Source: Bacteroidaceae bacterium (GTDB lineage Bacteria; Bacteroidota; Bacteroidia; Bacteroidales; Bacteroidaceae). From it: a stretch of 64,000 nucleotides of DNA. Within the stretch, counting starts at the first letter, position 1. Every line of letters starts with the position of its first letter. The translations under genes and the position numbers were made by a program. Under the pieces are notes generated by a model. The model did not search any database. It saw nothing but the letters and a program-made list of their open reading frames with translations, and was not told the origin of the DNA. The DNA is taken from NCBI GenBank assembly GCA_017619585.1, contig JAFZSA010000013.1, positions 52,328-116,327 of the forward strand, in the 5' to 3' direction. Positions 8,317-16,332 of this stretch are shown here, one piece after another.

Positions 8317-8917
8317 GTTTGTCATCATCCTCAGGCTTGTATTCTTTCTTCAGGGAGGCTCGGAATGTCCAGGCAAATATCTGATAGAATGTTGCCTTTG
8401 TAGGACCAAAGAAAGCTTTTACTATCTCGTATGAGTTCTGGTTACATTCTCTGTCAACCAGCTTTATCAACAACTTACCTTGACTATAGGTAAGTTTTTT
8501 CATCTCCGGGGTGTACTGTTGTTTTATATCCCTTTCAACATTGGCTATATGCTGCTGCTTGGATTTCTTATCAGGCAGCATTTCCAGTACTTCGTAGGTT
8601 TCGGCAATAAGGCCATTTACCCGTTGGGCAATGGGTAGTACCTTCTTTACGTTGTAAACAAGTCTGTTGAAATCCCTTCTTTGCTTTTCACTCTTGAATT
8701 TGATGGGAGCAAAGAACCACACACCTGGTTCCCAGGTATAGGTCCAGATGGTATCTCCGTTTTCTATGGTAGGGTTTTTGTATCTGTAGCGTTGAATCTT
8801 CAGTTTATAGGCTCGTGGCTCTTGTGGAATTACAAGATCACCCAAATCCTCTCCCTGTGCCCTTACGACATTGGAAAAAAGGAGAAATAAACTGAATATA
8901 AAATAGAATTTTCTCAT
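8273..8917 (-). CDS. DUF4294 family exported protein
   Basis: A protein of about 214 residues with a signal peptide (MRKFYFIFSLFLLFSNVVRAQ) and a conserved body of the Bacteroidetes-specific DUF4294 type, rich in charged helices. Its function is unknown. The start at 8917 is preferred over an ATG at 8929, because 8929 lies inside a TATTTTTG -7 box (8927-8934 on this strand). The transcript would then have almost no leader. The 3' end overlaps the RNA methyltransferase gene tail to tail by 44 bp. Confidence 0.82.
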   Translation of the reverse strand: MRKFYFIFSLFLLFSNVVRAQGEDLGDLVIPQEPRAYKLKIQRYRYKNPTIENGDTIWTYTWEPGVWFFAPIKFKSEKQRRDFNRLVYNVKKVLPIAQRVNGLIAETYEVLEMLPDKKSKQQHIANVERDIKQQYTPEMKKLTYSQGKLLIKLVDRECNQNSYEIVKAFFGPTKATFYQIFAWTFRASLKKEYKPEDDDKLIERVVLLVETGQL

Positions 8918-8952
8918 TTTCGAATGCAAAAATACTAATAAAAAATGTTCCC

Positions 8953-8985
8953 TTGCACAATTTAAAATAAAATAACGTAACTTTG
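8953..8985 (+). promoter_or_regulatory. Promoter of the radical SAM gene
   Basis: TTG at 8953-8955 and TAACTTTG at 8978-8985, 22 bp apart, match the Bacteroidetes sigma factor pattern. The last G is 9 bp from the ATG at 8994, so the leader is only a few nucleotides. Confidence 0.65.
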
Positions 8986-8993
8986 CGTCTGTT

Positions 8994-9770
8994 ATGAGTA
9001 CAATTATCTATCCTTCACCCATCTTCGGACCTATTCATAGTCGTAGGTTGGGTATTTCATTAGGAATTAATTTGCTGCCTAAGGGTGGAAAGTTCTGTAG
9101 TTTTGACTGTGTATATTGCGAGTGCGGTTTGAACCGTGAACGCAGAACTCATAATCCCCTACCCTCTGCTGATGAAGTTGAAACAGCACTTATAGAGAAG
9201 TTGCAAGAATTAAAAAATGAAAATATTACTCCTGATGTTTTCACTTTTGCCGGCAATGGAGAGCCTACGCTGAATCCTCACTTCCCAGAGGTGGTGGAGC
9301 GTGTCATTAGGGTTAGAAACGAATACTGCCCCAATGCCAAGATAAGCATCCTCAGCAATGCAACGCAGATTCACAGACCTGAGATAAGGGAGACCTTGCT
9401 GAAGTTCGATAATAACATTCAGAAGTTGGATACTGTCTCTTCCTTATATATAAATAAGGTGGACCGTCCACAGGGGCATTATGATGTAGAGGAGCAGATA
9501 AAGAACCTTTCACTTTTCAACGGTCATGTAATCATCCAGACGATGTTTATGGATGGAGTATTGAATGGTGAGAGTGTCTGTAACACCACTCCTGACTATG
9601 TAGAACCCTATATAGAGGCTTTGAAGCGCATTCGTCCCAGCAAGGTAATGATATACACCATAGACCGTGAGACACCTGTACAGGGCTTGCAGAAGGCTGC
9701 TCCAGAGGTTTTGGATGCCATAGCCGGGCAGATACGGAATGCTGGATTTGAGTGTAGTGTAAGTTATTAG
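8994..9770 (+). CDS. Radical SAM protein (COG0731-like)
   Basis: The 258-residue enzyme carries the radical SAM cluster motif CSFDCVYC near residue 37 and the glycine-rich FAGNGEPTLNPHF motif that contacts S-adenosylmethionine. The opening IFGPIHSRRLGISLGINLLP is typical of the COG0731 group of Fe-S oxidoreductases related to Tyw1. The substrate is unknown, and there is no extra C-terminal Fe-S domain. The gene is divergent from the DUF4294 gene and followed by a dispersed repeat. Confidence 0.87.
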   Translation: MSTIIYPSPIFGPIHSRRLGISLGINLLPKGGKFCSFDCVYCECGLNRERRTHNPLPSADEVETALIEKLQELKNENITPDVFTFAGNGEPTLNPHFPEVVERVIRVRNEYCPNAKISILSNATQIHRPEIRETLLKFDNNIQKLDTVSSLYINKVDRPQGHYDVEEQIKNLSLFNGHVIIQTMFMDGVLNGESVCNTTPDYVEPYIEALKRIRPSKVMIYTIDRETPVQGLQKAAPEVLDAIAGQIRNAGFECSVSY

Positions 9771-9790
9771 AATAATATTATTCAACTTTA

Positions 9791-9952
9791 TGAAGTAGTT
9801 AAGTAGGCAGTAGTTAAGTAGTTAAGCCGTTACTTTGCTCAACTGTAATCTCAATGAAAAAGTATTAGCTTAACTACTATCCGAAGGATGAGCGAAGCGA
9901 TAACTACTTAAATTCTTAACTACAAAGAAGTTGAGAAACATGCGAAACTTCA
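9791..9952. repeat. Dispersed stem-loop repeat, copy A (core inverted)
   Basis: The element reads AGTAGTTAAGTAG.CAGTAGTTAAGTAGTTAAGC, a core of about 38 bp (about 9829-9867), then GCTTAACTACT..CCGAAGGATGAGCGAAGCGATAACTACTTAA and AAGTTGAGAAACATGCGAAACTTC. Its flanks align in the same orientation with copy B (12354-12516) and, less completely, copy C (23173-23312). The core matches the reverse complement of the B and C cores at about 31 of 34 positions. Confidence 0.85.
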
Positions 9953-9960
9953 GTAATAAT

Positions 9961-10254
9961 ATGGAACAGAGTACTTTTTTTCAGATTTGTGGCGTTGTGG
10001 CCAGTGTCTGCATGATTCTGGGTTATCTGCCACAGGCAATAGAGACCATTCGCACCCGTAATACAGACGGCATAGCCCTTCCCACCTTTCTGATGATGGC
10101 CATAGGTGCCTTTGCCTTTATGTTGCAGGGGCTGTTGCATAAGCCTGATATTATGTGGTCTTTGTTCCTGACAAATCTTGTCACCTCAACTTGCAGTTGT
10201 ATAGTATTCGGCATTAAGATTTATAATGATTATTTCAAGAAAAATAGATTCTGA
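9961..10254 (+). CDS. SemiSWEET sugar transporter
   Basis: A small protein of about 97 residues with three hydrophobic helices and the PQ-loop motif GYLPQAIETIRTRNTDGIAL of the SemiSWEET (MtN3) family. Family members work as dimers and let sugars diffuse across the membrane. The start at 9961 (MEQSTFF) is chosen because an upstream in-frame ATG lies inside the dispersed repeat. The stop codon TGA is one base before the ATG of the following glycosidase, so the two are probably translated together, linking sugar uptake with glycan breakdown. Confidence 0.9.
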   Translation: MEQSTFFQICGVVASVCMILGYLPQAIETIRTRNTDGIALPTFLMMAIGAFAFMLQGLLHKPDIMWSLFLTNLVTSTCSCIVFGIKIYNDYFKKNRF

Positions 10255-10255
10255 T

Positions 10256-12343
10256 ATGAAACATCTTATTCTTTTCTTTTCCTTTCTTCTTGCCCTGACA
10301 CTTCAGGCAAAGGAGAACAGATGGCAGGTACAAGGTAACCATTGCGTCAGGTGGGAAACCTCGAATGGTGAACTTCCCTATAACGACCATATAGAGATGT
10401 CGGGCCTTCGTGCCTCTGTGGTTTACTATTGGGGTGTGGATAAGAATAAGAAGTTCAGTATGGACCGTCACCTTGTCTTCCCTATGCTCAGGACTATTCC
10501 CAATAATACCCACGCCAGCTGGATGCCACGTTGCGATGTGGATTTCCTGAAGGGAATGACTGCCAACAATAGAAGTCTGACGGAGCAGGAGGTTAAGGTT
10601 GTGGATATCAACGGCTTACTGACTGTTTATGGTACATTGAAGGGTGATAACAACGACTTTGAACTGACGCGTATCTTCTTCCCCAGCACTCAGAAGGCTG
10701 CTGTCTGCGAGAAGTATACCATCAGGAATATTGGCAAGAAAGTGGAGACCATCATTGTGCCTGCCCTTCGTTCTGTCCGAACTACCAACAAGGAAGAGGG
10801 TACGCGTGGCAGTTATTCTCTGGTGGCTCAGACAGAGTTTCAGCAGGATTGGAAGGTAACCTTGAAGCCAGGAGATTATACCACCTTCTATGCTTCTGTG
10901 CAGGCTTATGCTCCTGCTGACGAGAAGGAGGCAGCCATAGACGTAGATCAGGAACTCTCTAAACGTGGCGCTTTTATTGAGGATGTAACCAGTAAGAAAC
11001 TGCAATTCTCTTGTCCTGACCAGACCATCCAGACGCTCTTCCAGATGAGTAAGATTCGTGCCAGCGAGAGTATCTTCGCCACCCAGAACGGACTGATGCA
11101 CGCCCCTGGAGGCGAGTCGTACTACGCTGCTATGTGGTGCAATGATCAGGCAGAGTACGTCAATCCCTTCTTCCCCTTCTTAGGTTACGACAAGGGTAAC
11201 GAGAGTGCTATGACCACTTGGCGCTGCTACCTGAAATACATCAATCCTGAATACAAATTCGTGCCTTGGAGCATTATCTGTGGTGGCGATGATGTCTTTG
11301 GTCCCTTCGATCGCGGCGATGCTGCTATGTTGGCTTACGGAGCCAGCAGGTATTGCCTGGAAAGAGGTGATGCGGAGATTGCCAAGGAGGTTTGGCCCCT
11401 GATAGAATGGTGCCTGGAGTATTGTCATCGTAAGCTCAATAAAAATGGTGTTGTTGCCAGCGATGCCGATGAGCTGGAGGGTCGTCTGCCCAGTGGTGAT
11501 GCTAACCTATGTACCAGCAGCCTTTACTATGATGCCCTTATCAGCAGCGCTTATCTCTTAGAAGAAATTCATAATTCACAATTCATAATTCATAATTATA
11601 AGAGCAAGATTCAAACCTATCGGAAGCAGGCAGCTACCTTGCGTAAGAACATAGATAAATTCTTCCATGCAACTGTTGAGGGATACGATACGTACAGATA
11701 CTACAAGGGTAATGATGTGCTTCGCTCTTGGATTTGTATTCCTTTGACGATGGGAATTTACGACAGAGCAAAGGGAACTCTGGAGGCGATGTTCTCTCCC
11801 CAGCTGTGGACAGAGAACGGAATGCTCTCTCAGAGTGGCGACAAGATTTTCTGGGACCGTTCAACCCTTTACGGATTCCGTGGTGCCTTTGCTGCAGGGT
11901 ATGCCGACAAGGCCTTGGAATACCTGAAGAAATTCTCTGCCATACGTCTCTTGGGCGAGCATGTTCCATACGTGGTAGAGGCTTGGCCAGAGGGTGGTCA
12001 GCGCCATCTGGCAGCCGAGAGCGGGCTCTATTGCCGTATCATCACAGAGGGTTTGCTGGGCTTCCGTCCCACAGGTTTACGTACCTTCACTCTCACCCCT
12101 CAGATGCCTACAGAGTGGGACAATTATCGCTTGGATAATATCTACGCCTGCACATGGGCCCCCTTCGGCATAGAGGTGGTAAGAAAGGGTGCTAACAAGT
12201 TGGTGGTAAATGTAGTAAGTCGGAACAAGCCCCTGAAGTCCTACACCATTAAGCCTGGTGAGACCATAAAGGTAGATTTACCTTTTTTTAAAATAGACAA
12301 GGAATTAGATAATATTGTCTTTGACGATAATATACTAAAGTAA
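10256..12343 (+). CDS. Exported glycoside hydrolase with (alpha/alpha)6-type catalytic domain
   Basis: About 695 residues. The start at 10256 gives a clean signal peptide (MKHLILFFSFLLALTLQA). The N-terminal half looks like a beta-sandwich. The middle resembles six-hairpin glycosidases of the glycogen-debranching, GH63 and GH78 type: APGGESYYAAMWCNDQ, GPFDRGDAAMLAYGASRY and SDADELEGRLPSGDANL, where the acidic residues are candidate catalysts. The exact GH family and substrate cannot be fixed by eye. Residues around 438-449 (IHNSQFIIHNY) are encoded by an in-frame TTCATAATTCA repeat. It follows the SemiSWEET gene with a 1-bp gap. Confidence 0.8.
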   Translation: MKHLILFFSFLLALTLQAKENRWQVQGNHCVRWETSNGELPYNDHIEMSGLRASVVYYWGVDKNKKFSMDRHLVFPMLRTIPNNTHASWMPRCDVDFLKGMTANNRSLTEQEVKVVDINGLLTVYGTLKGDNNDFELTRIFFPSTQKAAVCEKYTIRNIGKKVETIIVPALRSVRTTNKEEGTRGSYSLVAQTEFQQDWKVTLKPGDYTTFYASVQAYAPADEKEAAIDVDQELSKRGAFIEDVTSKKLQFSCPDQTIQTLFQMSKIRASESIFATQNGLMHAPGGESYYAAMWCNDQAEYVNPFFPFLGYDKGNESAMTTWRCYLKYINPEYKFVPWSIICGGDDVFGPFDRGDAAMLAYGASRYCLERGDAEIAKEVWPLIEWCLEYCHRKLNKNGVVASDADELEGRLPSGDANLCTSSLYYDALISSAYLLEEIHNSQFIIHNYKSKIQTYRKQAATLRKNIDKFFHATVEGYDTYRYYKGNDVLRSWICIPLTMGIYDRAKGTLEAMFSPQLWTENGMLSQSGDKIFWDRSTLYGFRGAFAAGYADKALEYLKKFSAIRLLGEHVPYVVEAWPEGGQRHLAAESGLYCRIITEGLLGFRPTGLRTFTLTPQMPTEWDNYRLDNIYACTWAPFGIEVVRKGANKLVVNVVSRNKPLKSYTIKPGETIKVDLPFFKIDKELDNIVFDDNILK
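11569..11600. repeat. In-frame TTCATAATTCA repeat inside the glycosidase gene
   Basis: Three near-identical 10-11-bp units (ATTCATAATTCACAATTCAT...) of the same type as the spacer repeats at 7657-7754 lie within the open frame. They add roughly ten residues without breaking it, placed in a linker just before the TYRKQAATLRKN helix. Confidence 0.8.
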
Positions 12344-12353
12344 TTCAATTTTC

Positions 12354-12516
12354 TGAAGTAGTTAAGTAGACAGTAGTTAAGTAGTTAAGCCATTTCTTTG
12401 TCATAGAGATTACAGTTGAGCATAGTAACGGCTTAACTACTGTCCGAAGGACGAGCGAAGCGATAACTACTTAACTCCTTAACTCCAAGGAAGTTGAGAA
12501 ATATACGAAACTTCAA
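12354..12516. repeat. Dispersed stem-loop repeat, copy B
   Basis: Same architecture as copy A: AGTAGTTAAGTAGACAGTAG, arm ending AGTTAAGCC, core from about 12391, opposite arm GGCTTAACTACT, then CCGAAGGACGAGCGAAGCGA and AAGTTGAGAAATATACGAAA. The core is in the orientation shared with copy C and opposite to copy A. It ends about 35 bp before the DUF2147 gene. Confidence 0.85.
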
Positions 12517-12550
12517 TGATATAATGTTATAAATAAAAGTTTAAGGTAAA

Positions 12551-12949
12551 ATGAAGAAAATGATGTTGATGATAGCCATGGCGCTGGTTTCAGTGGCAGG
12601 CTATTCACAGGATGTTTTGGGTAAGTGGTACACAGAGGCCGGCGATGCCCAAGTAGAAATCTATCAGGCTGGCAACAAGATGAACGGCAAGATTATCTGG
12701 TTGCAGAAGGGTCCTGAGACAAAGGATACCCATAACCCCGACGAGAAGCTGCAGAGCCGCAAGCTGATGGGCGTGAACATACTCTCTGGCCTCCAGAAGG
12801 GCAAGGACAAGTGGGAAGGCGGCAAGATCTACAATCCCAAGAACGGCAAGAGCTACAAGTGCACCATGTGGCTGGAGGGCGAAGACCTGAAGGTAAGAGG
12901 CTACCTGGGCGTCTTCTACGAGACACAGACTTGGAAGCGTAAGAAATAA
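12551..12949 (+). CDS. DUF2147 family exported protein
   Basis: The 132-residue protein has a signal peptide (MKKMMLMIAMALVSVAGYSQ) and the DUF2147 pattern: GKWYTEAGDAQVEIYQ, KLMGVNILSGL, GGKIYNPKNGKSYKCTM and LKVRGYLGVF. DUF2147 proteins are small beta-barrel-like secreted proteins of unknown function, common in Bacteroidetes and Proteobacteria. A strong hairpin terminator follows. A dispersed repeat precedes it, so its promoter must lie within or next to that repeat. Confidence 0.9.
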   Translation: MKKMMLMIAMALVSVAGYSQDVLGKWYTEAGDAQVEIYQAGNKMNGKIIWLQKGPETKDTHNPDEKLQSRKLMGVNILSGLQKGKDKWEGGKIYNPKNGKSYKCTMWLEGEDLKVRGYLGVFYETQTWKRKK

Positions 12950-12974
12950 AGTTATCACATAATAACGATAATAG

Positions 12975-13008
12975 AAAAAGGGCATCCCATAGCGGGTTGC
13001 CCTTTTTT
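12975..13008. terminator. Terminator after the DUF2147 gene
   Basis: AAAAAGGGCATCCC pairs with GGGTTGCCCTTTTT across a 5-base loop with one mismatch, followed by T6. It serves the plus-strand gene and could also stop the convergent minus-strand gene. Confidence 0.85.
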
Positions 13009-13032
13009 GCTTTTTTATAAGTCCGTGTTTTT

Positions 13033-13863
13033 TTATTCCTGTTGTTTGGTTACAGGGCGGATGCTCATGCCGCAATACAGATCTTTAATCACAGAAAGAT
13101 AAGGGAGTTTATTTCGCTGATAACCCGTGTGGAAACTCAGACGTGATGCTTCGCATTCCGTCTTACCTCTATAAAACAATGTGCTCGTCCAGTAGTGACC
13201 TTCGTATCTTACGCTATCGCCCTCGTTCAGGAACGTCTCTGGGGCTTTCTTTCCATAATAAAAGCCACAGGCTGGCAGGAAGATGCTCTTGCCGTTCTTC
13301 TTGCTGGTAACCAGGAAGCCTTTTTTCTGCTGTGTCCATTGGCAGAGGGTGGTATCGCTGAGTTCGTTCCATTGTTCCAGAGTGGGTGTCTTCCATTCCT
13401 TTCCCCAGTTCACTGTAGCAGCATCATCCTGTGGTAAAACGTTTATGATTACGTCACTCGAGGTATAACGGTCCGTCAGATAATGGCAAGTCTCCTTTCT
13501 GGTTTCCTCGCGATTGTTAGAAACCACCTGAATGTCCTTAGTAATAGAATCACAGGACAAGGTGTAGGTGCTCCAGCTATAGTCGTTCTTGGGCTTTGTC
13601 TCGCCCCAGGCATAGAAGTTTCCGTACTCCTCGGCCTTCTTGGCACCCACATTGCAGGTAGCCCAAAGCGTCTTGCTGGGCAAGCCCAGATCAACGTATT
13701 TGTGACTAACAGTCTTGGAAGTCTTAGTGCTGGATGCTGCGACTTTAGAAGTTGATGAACATGATGTTGTCAGTAGCAGTGAGGCTGCCAAAAGTAAAAG
13801 AATTGTAACTGTAACGGACTCCCTTTCTATAGAGCCTACATACTGCGTTTTCTTGTTTTCCAT
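13033..13863 (-). CDS. FISUMP-domain lipoprotein
   Basis: A 276-residue protein with a hydrophobic leader ending in LLLTTSC, a lipoprotein signal. The body contains YVDLGLPSKTLWATCNVGA, YAWGETKPKNDY, EWKTPTLEQWNEL, FLPACGFY and YWTSTLF, the hallmarks of the Fibrobacter succinogenes major paralogous (FISUMP) or DUF1566-like domain, a fold related to C-type lectins. Such proteins are surface-exposed and often part of adhesins or fimbrial tips; the ligand is unknown. The gene stands alone with a terminator on either side. Confidence 0.82.
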   Translation of the reverse strand: MENKKTQYVGSIERESVTVTILLLLAASLLLTTSCSSTSKVAASSTKTSKTVSHKYVDLGLPSKTLWATCNVGAKKAEEYGNFYAWGETKPKNDYSWSTYTLSCDSITKDIQVVSNNREETRKETCHYLTDRYTSSDVIINVLPQDDAATVNWGKEWKTPTLEQWNELSDTTLCQWTQQKKGFLVTSKKNGKSIFLPACGFYYGKKAPETFLNEGDSVRYEGHYWTSTLFYRGKTECEASRLSFHTGYQRNKLPYLSVIKDLYCGMSIRPVTKQQE

Positions 13864-14019
13864 CTTGCTATTTATACTTATTTTATGGTTTCTCTACCCC
13901 AAATATACTACTTTCTAATATACCCGTCCAAGCATAAAGACATTTATTAACAGTTACACAGAATAATTTAATATTCATTTGTAGAAATGGGATAAGAAAC
14001 AATGTCCCGCAATTACAAT

Positions 14020-14049
14020 AACAGCCCAAGGATTTCTCCCTGGGCTGTT
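14020..14049 (-). terminator. Terminator of the CCCAAGGATTTCTCCCTGGG family
   Basis: AACAGCCCA and TGGGCTGTT form a 9-bp stem around AGGATTTCTCCC. It lies just after the stop of the minus-strand lipoprotein gene. The same stem and loop recur at 16333, 23352, 24601 and 61311. Confidence 0.85.
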
Positions 14050-14058
14050 TGTATTTTG

Positions 14059-14646
14059 TTATTGAATATTATTGTCGTAATCCCAATATAAGTATTCGCC
14101 AAAGAAATAATAAAGGTCATCGCCATCAATTCCTATCTCAATTATCTGTTTGGCATTATGATCTATTGCCTCCTCCAAAGCCCATTTAGTATTCTCACTG
14201 ATATCAGCAACAAACTCATCATGAGTATAGTAATACTTATTCAAGTCTTTGTTATGAGCCCAAAAGCTGCTGAAGTCTGCTTTTTTGTCCAGCATAAGGG
14301 CGTCCCATTTCTTGAAATAGCTCATCATGTTATTGGAAACTACACGAGCCTCTGCGCCAGTCATCTTGCCTCCAAAGTATTGGAAGGTAAATTTCAGAGG
14401 TTTCGCGTCGTTGCTTTTGAAAACGAGGCTATTCTTGTCTTCGCTTACCAAACTGGTCTTAGCCAGTATCATCTTTACCTTTAGCTCTTCAGGAGACAAT
14501 CCAAAATACTTGTGAACAAGTGCCGGAGCATTTATTTCACCATTTTCATCAAAAGGAACATCGTCGCTACTGCATGATGTCATACCTGCAACAGTAAATA
14601 TGCTGACAATAGCCAGCATAAGGAAACTCTTTAATTTCGTAATCAT
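14059..14646 (-). CDS. Hypothetical lipoprotein
   Basis: A 195-residue protein with a lipoprotein signal (FTVAGMTSC) followed by an acidic SSDD tether. The body is a mixed alpha/beta sequence without recognised motifs; its C-terminal third (EAIDHNAKQIIEIGIDGDD, FGEYLYWDYD) is acidic and aromatic. I do not recognise the family. It is monocistronic, with its own terminator downstream and about 85 bp of AT-rich leader upstream. Confidence 0.75.
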   Translation of the reverse strand: MITKLKSFLMLAIVSIFTVAGMTSCSSDDVPFDENGEINAPALVHKYFGLSPEELKVKMILAKTSLVSEDKNSLVFKSNDAKPLKFTFQYFGGKMTGAEARVVSNNMMSYFKKWDALMLDKKADFSSFWAHNKDLNKYYYTHDEFVADISENTKWALEEAIDHNAKQIIEIGIDGDDLYYFFGEYLYWDYDNNIQ

Positions 14647-14900
14647 TTGTTTTGTTGGTTTATAGTGTATTTGAATGTAAAGGTAGTGCTTATTTTTAAT
14701 TTAAGCGTAGGAAATTCCCTATTTCTTTCTAAATGTCACAAAGTCACAGTCACAAAGTCACGCAGCGGAGAGCTTCTTCCAATGCGTCTTGTTACTTCTT
14801 GAAGATTTTTTCAAGTTTATCTCTAATCTTCTTAAATAAAGACTTGTTGGGGGCAGCTATGTTGGAAGAACAATTATCCTTGGGTATGTCAGTGGAAATG

Positions 14901-15527
14901 TTATTTTTGGGGTTCCTTGCGCTTCTTGCACCATGCCAGAATAGCATCATAGCCATCTTCTCCGTTTAGGTATCTAAAATAGCATTTATGGCCTTTGCTT
15001 TTTGCCTCCGTAATAATGGCAATTGCCTCTTCATCACGATTACTATGGAGTAGGGCCATGATATAATCTAATCTATCGTTACTGAAGGCTTGTGTTTTGC
15101 TTTCGTCAGGAAAGAATGTGTTGGCATCTGGATTCTCCTTGAGAAATTGACGGACATTTGTTTCTGCTTTCTTGAAAACCCCATCCCAAATTTCCTCCAA
15201 GCCCTCTGTAACATATCTATCTGTGTCATGTTCAACTGCATTATATGTGGCAAACTTTTGAGCGCAAATAGCTGCGCAGCCATTACATCTCAGGCTCATG
15301 GGAGGTTTCTTTTCATTCCTAAACATTCCAGTTATCTCCCACCAAAGGTCATCAAAGTAAAGTGGCTTTACTTCTAAAGACGCTTCTCCGTAAAAATAAC
15401 AAAATAGAGTGAAAATGTAGCCGTCTTCTACTTTCCAGTTAAAATAAGAGTTTTGGCGCCATCCGTAGTTCTTGGAAACAATCCTACGGGCAGCATCTTC
15501 TATTCTCTGTTGCTCTTTTTTTGTCAT
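14901..15527 (-). CDS. Hypothetical cytoplasmic protein (DUF4304-like)
   Basis: About 208 residues without a signal peptide or membrane helix. The N-terminal half (SKNYGWRQNSYFNWKVEDGY, LEVKPLYFDDLWWEITGM) resembles the DUF4304 type of small unknown domains; the C-terminal part is helical. The start at 15527 (MTKKEQQRI) is chosen because the upstream extension runs through a poly-T/A tract. It is divergent from the HigBA pair. The family assignment is tentative. Confidence 0.65.
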   Translation of the reverse strand: MTKKEQQRIEDAARRIVSKNYGWRQNSYFNWKVEDGYIFTLFCYFYGEASLEVKPLYFDDLWWEITGMFRNEKKPPMSLRCNGCAAICAQKFATYNAVEHDTDRYVTEGLEEIWDGVFKKAETNVRQFLKENPDANTFFPDESKTQAFSNDRLDYIMALLHSNRDEEAIAIITEAKSKGHKCYFRYLNGEDGYDAILAWCKKRKEPQK

Positions 15528-15633
15528 GATTCTCACATTGTTAGTTTCCTGCAGCAAAGTTAAAGTTTTTTTTTTGTTATTATCATCTTCTATTTTTAGA
15601 AAACCCAAAGACGAGAAAATAATCTTCACTAAA

Positions 15634-15665
15634 TTTGTGAATTTCGGATATAGTTCCTATCTTTG
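15634..15665 (+). promoter_or_regulatory. Promoter of the higBA operon
   Basis: TTTG (15634-15637), exactly 20 bp, then TATCTTTG (15658-15665): a textbook Bacteroidetes promoter. It sets the higB start at the ATG at 15684 and excludes the upstream TTG, which is part of the -7 box. Confidence 0.85.
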
Positions 15666-15683
15666 CATTCAAATACGAGCAAA

Positions 15684-15992
15684 ATGGTCATAGAATACGA
15701 GAAGGACTACCTTGAGGAACTATATAACGAAGGGAAATGCAAGAACAAGAAGTATCGTTTCCAGAAGCCTATTGTTACAAAATACCAGAAGCGTATAGAT
15801 ACGCTGATGGCGGCCACCAGAATCGAGGATTTGTTTGTGTTCAATTCGCTCAATTTCGAGGCATTGGAGAACGGATATTATTCCATCCGTATTGACTATC
15901 ACTATCGTTTGGAGTTCAAGATAAGACAGGAAGGACCAGAACCCGTTGTGACCATCTGCACCGTAACAGATATTACTAACCACTATCAATAA
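15684..15992 (+). CDS. higB: HigB-type RelE-superfamily toxin
   Basis: A 102-residue basic protein with the RelE-like beta-sheet pattern: YEKDYLEELYNEGKCKNKKY, YQKRIDTLMAATRIEDLF, LNFEALENGYYSIRID and YRLEFKI. HigB toxins cut mRNA on the ribosome. The toxin gene precedes the antitoxin gene by 5 bp, which is the characteristic HigBA order. The pair lies directly beside the left edge of the 16.3-20.3 kb accessory cassette and may help stabilise it. Confidence 0.88.
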   Translation: MVIEYEKDYLEELYNEGKCKNKKYRFQKPIVTKYQKRIDTLMAATRIEDLFVFNSLNFEALENGYYSIRIDYHYRLEFKIRQEGPEPVVTICTVTDITNHYQ

Positions 15993-15997
15993 GGACT

Positions 15998-16297
15998 ATG
16001 AACAGAAAGACCACACATCCTGGAGATGTACTGAAAGAAGAGCTGGAGGCAAGAGGCATTTCGCAGAAGAAATTCTCGGAGGTGCTGTCAGTTCCCTATA
16101 CCCAGCTCAACGAAATACTGAACGGCAAGCGCCCTGTAACTACCGATTTTGCATTGATGGTGGAGGCTGCTCTGGGTATCAATCCGGAACTGCTCATCAA
16201 TATGCAGACACGCTATAATATGTCCGTTGCCCTGCAGAAGAAACCCCTTCTTTCTCGACTGCTTGATATCAAAAAGGCTTGCGCAGCGGTGTTATAG
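15998..16297 (+). CDS. higA: HigA-type antitoxin
   Basis: A 99-residue protein with the HigA family opening THPGDVLKEELEARGISQKK and a helix-turn-helix covering LSVPYTQLNEILNGKRPVT. It should neutralise HigB by binding and repress the operon at the promoter at 15634-15665. The end ARYNMS-like segment (TRYNMSVALQKK) is also typical of the family. Confidence 0.92.
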   Translation: MNRKTTHPGDVLKEELEARGISQKKFSEVLSVPYTQLNEILNGKRPVTTDFALMVEAALGINPELLINMQTRYNMSVALQKKPLLSRLLDIKKACAAVL

Positions 16298-16311
16298 CAT
16301 TAAAAATTTTA

Positions 16312-16328
16312 ATTGTGAAACTGTGAAT
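16312..16328. repeat. Left-edge TGTGAAACTGTGAAT repeat
   Basis: The 15-mer TGTGAAACTGTGAAT (16314-16328) is identical to 20314-20328, 4,000 bp away at the other edge of the accessory cassette. It contains one perfect and one variant copy of the 8-mer ACTGTGAA. Confidence 0.7.
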
Positions 16329-16332
16329 AAAT

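Noticed and set aside
15663..15683. TTG start for higB
   Set aside because: The TTG is part of the TATCTTTG -7 box, so it lies upstream of transcription.
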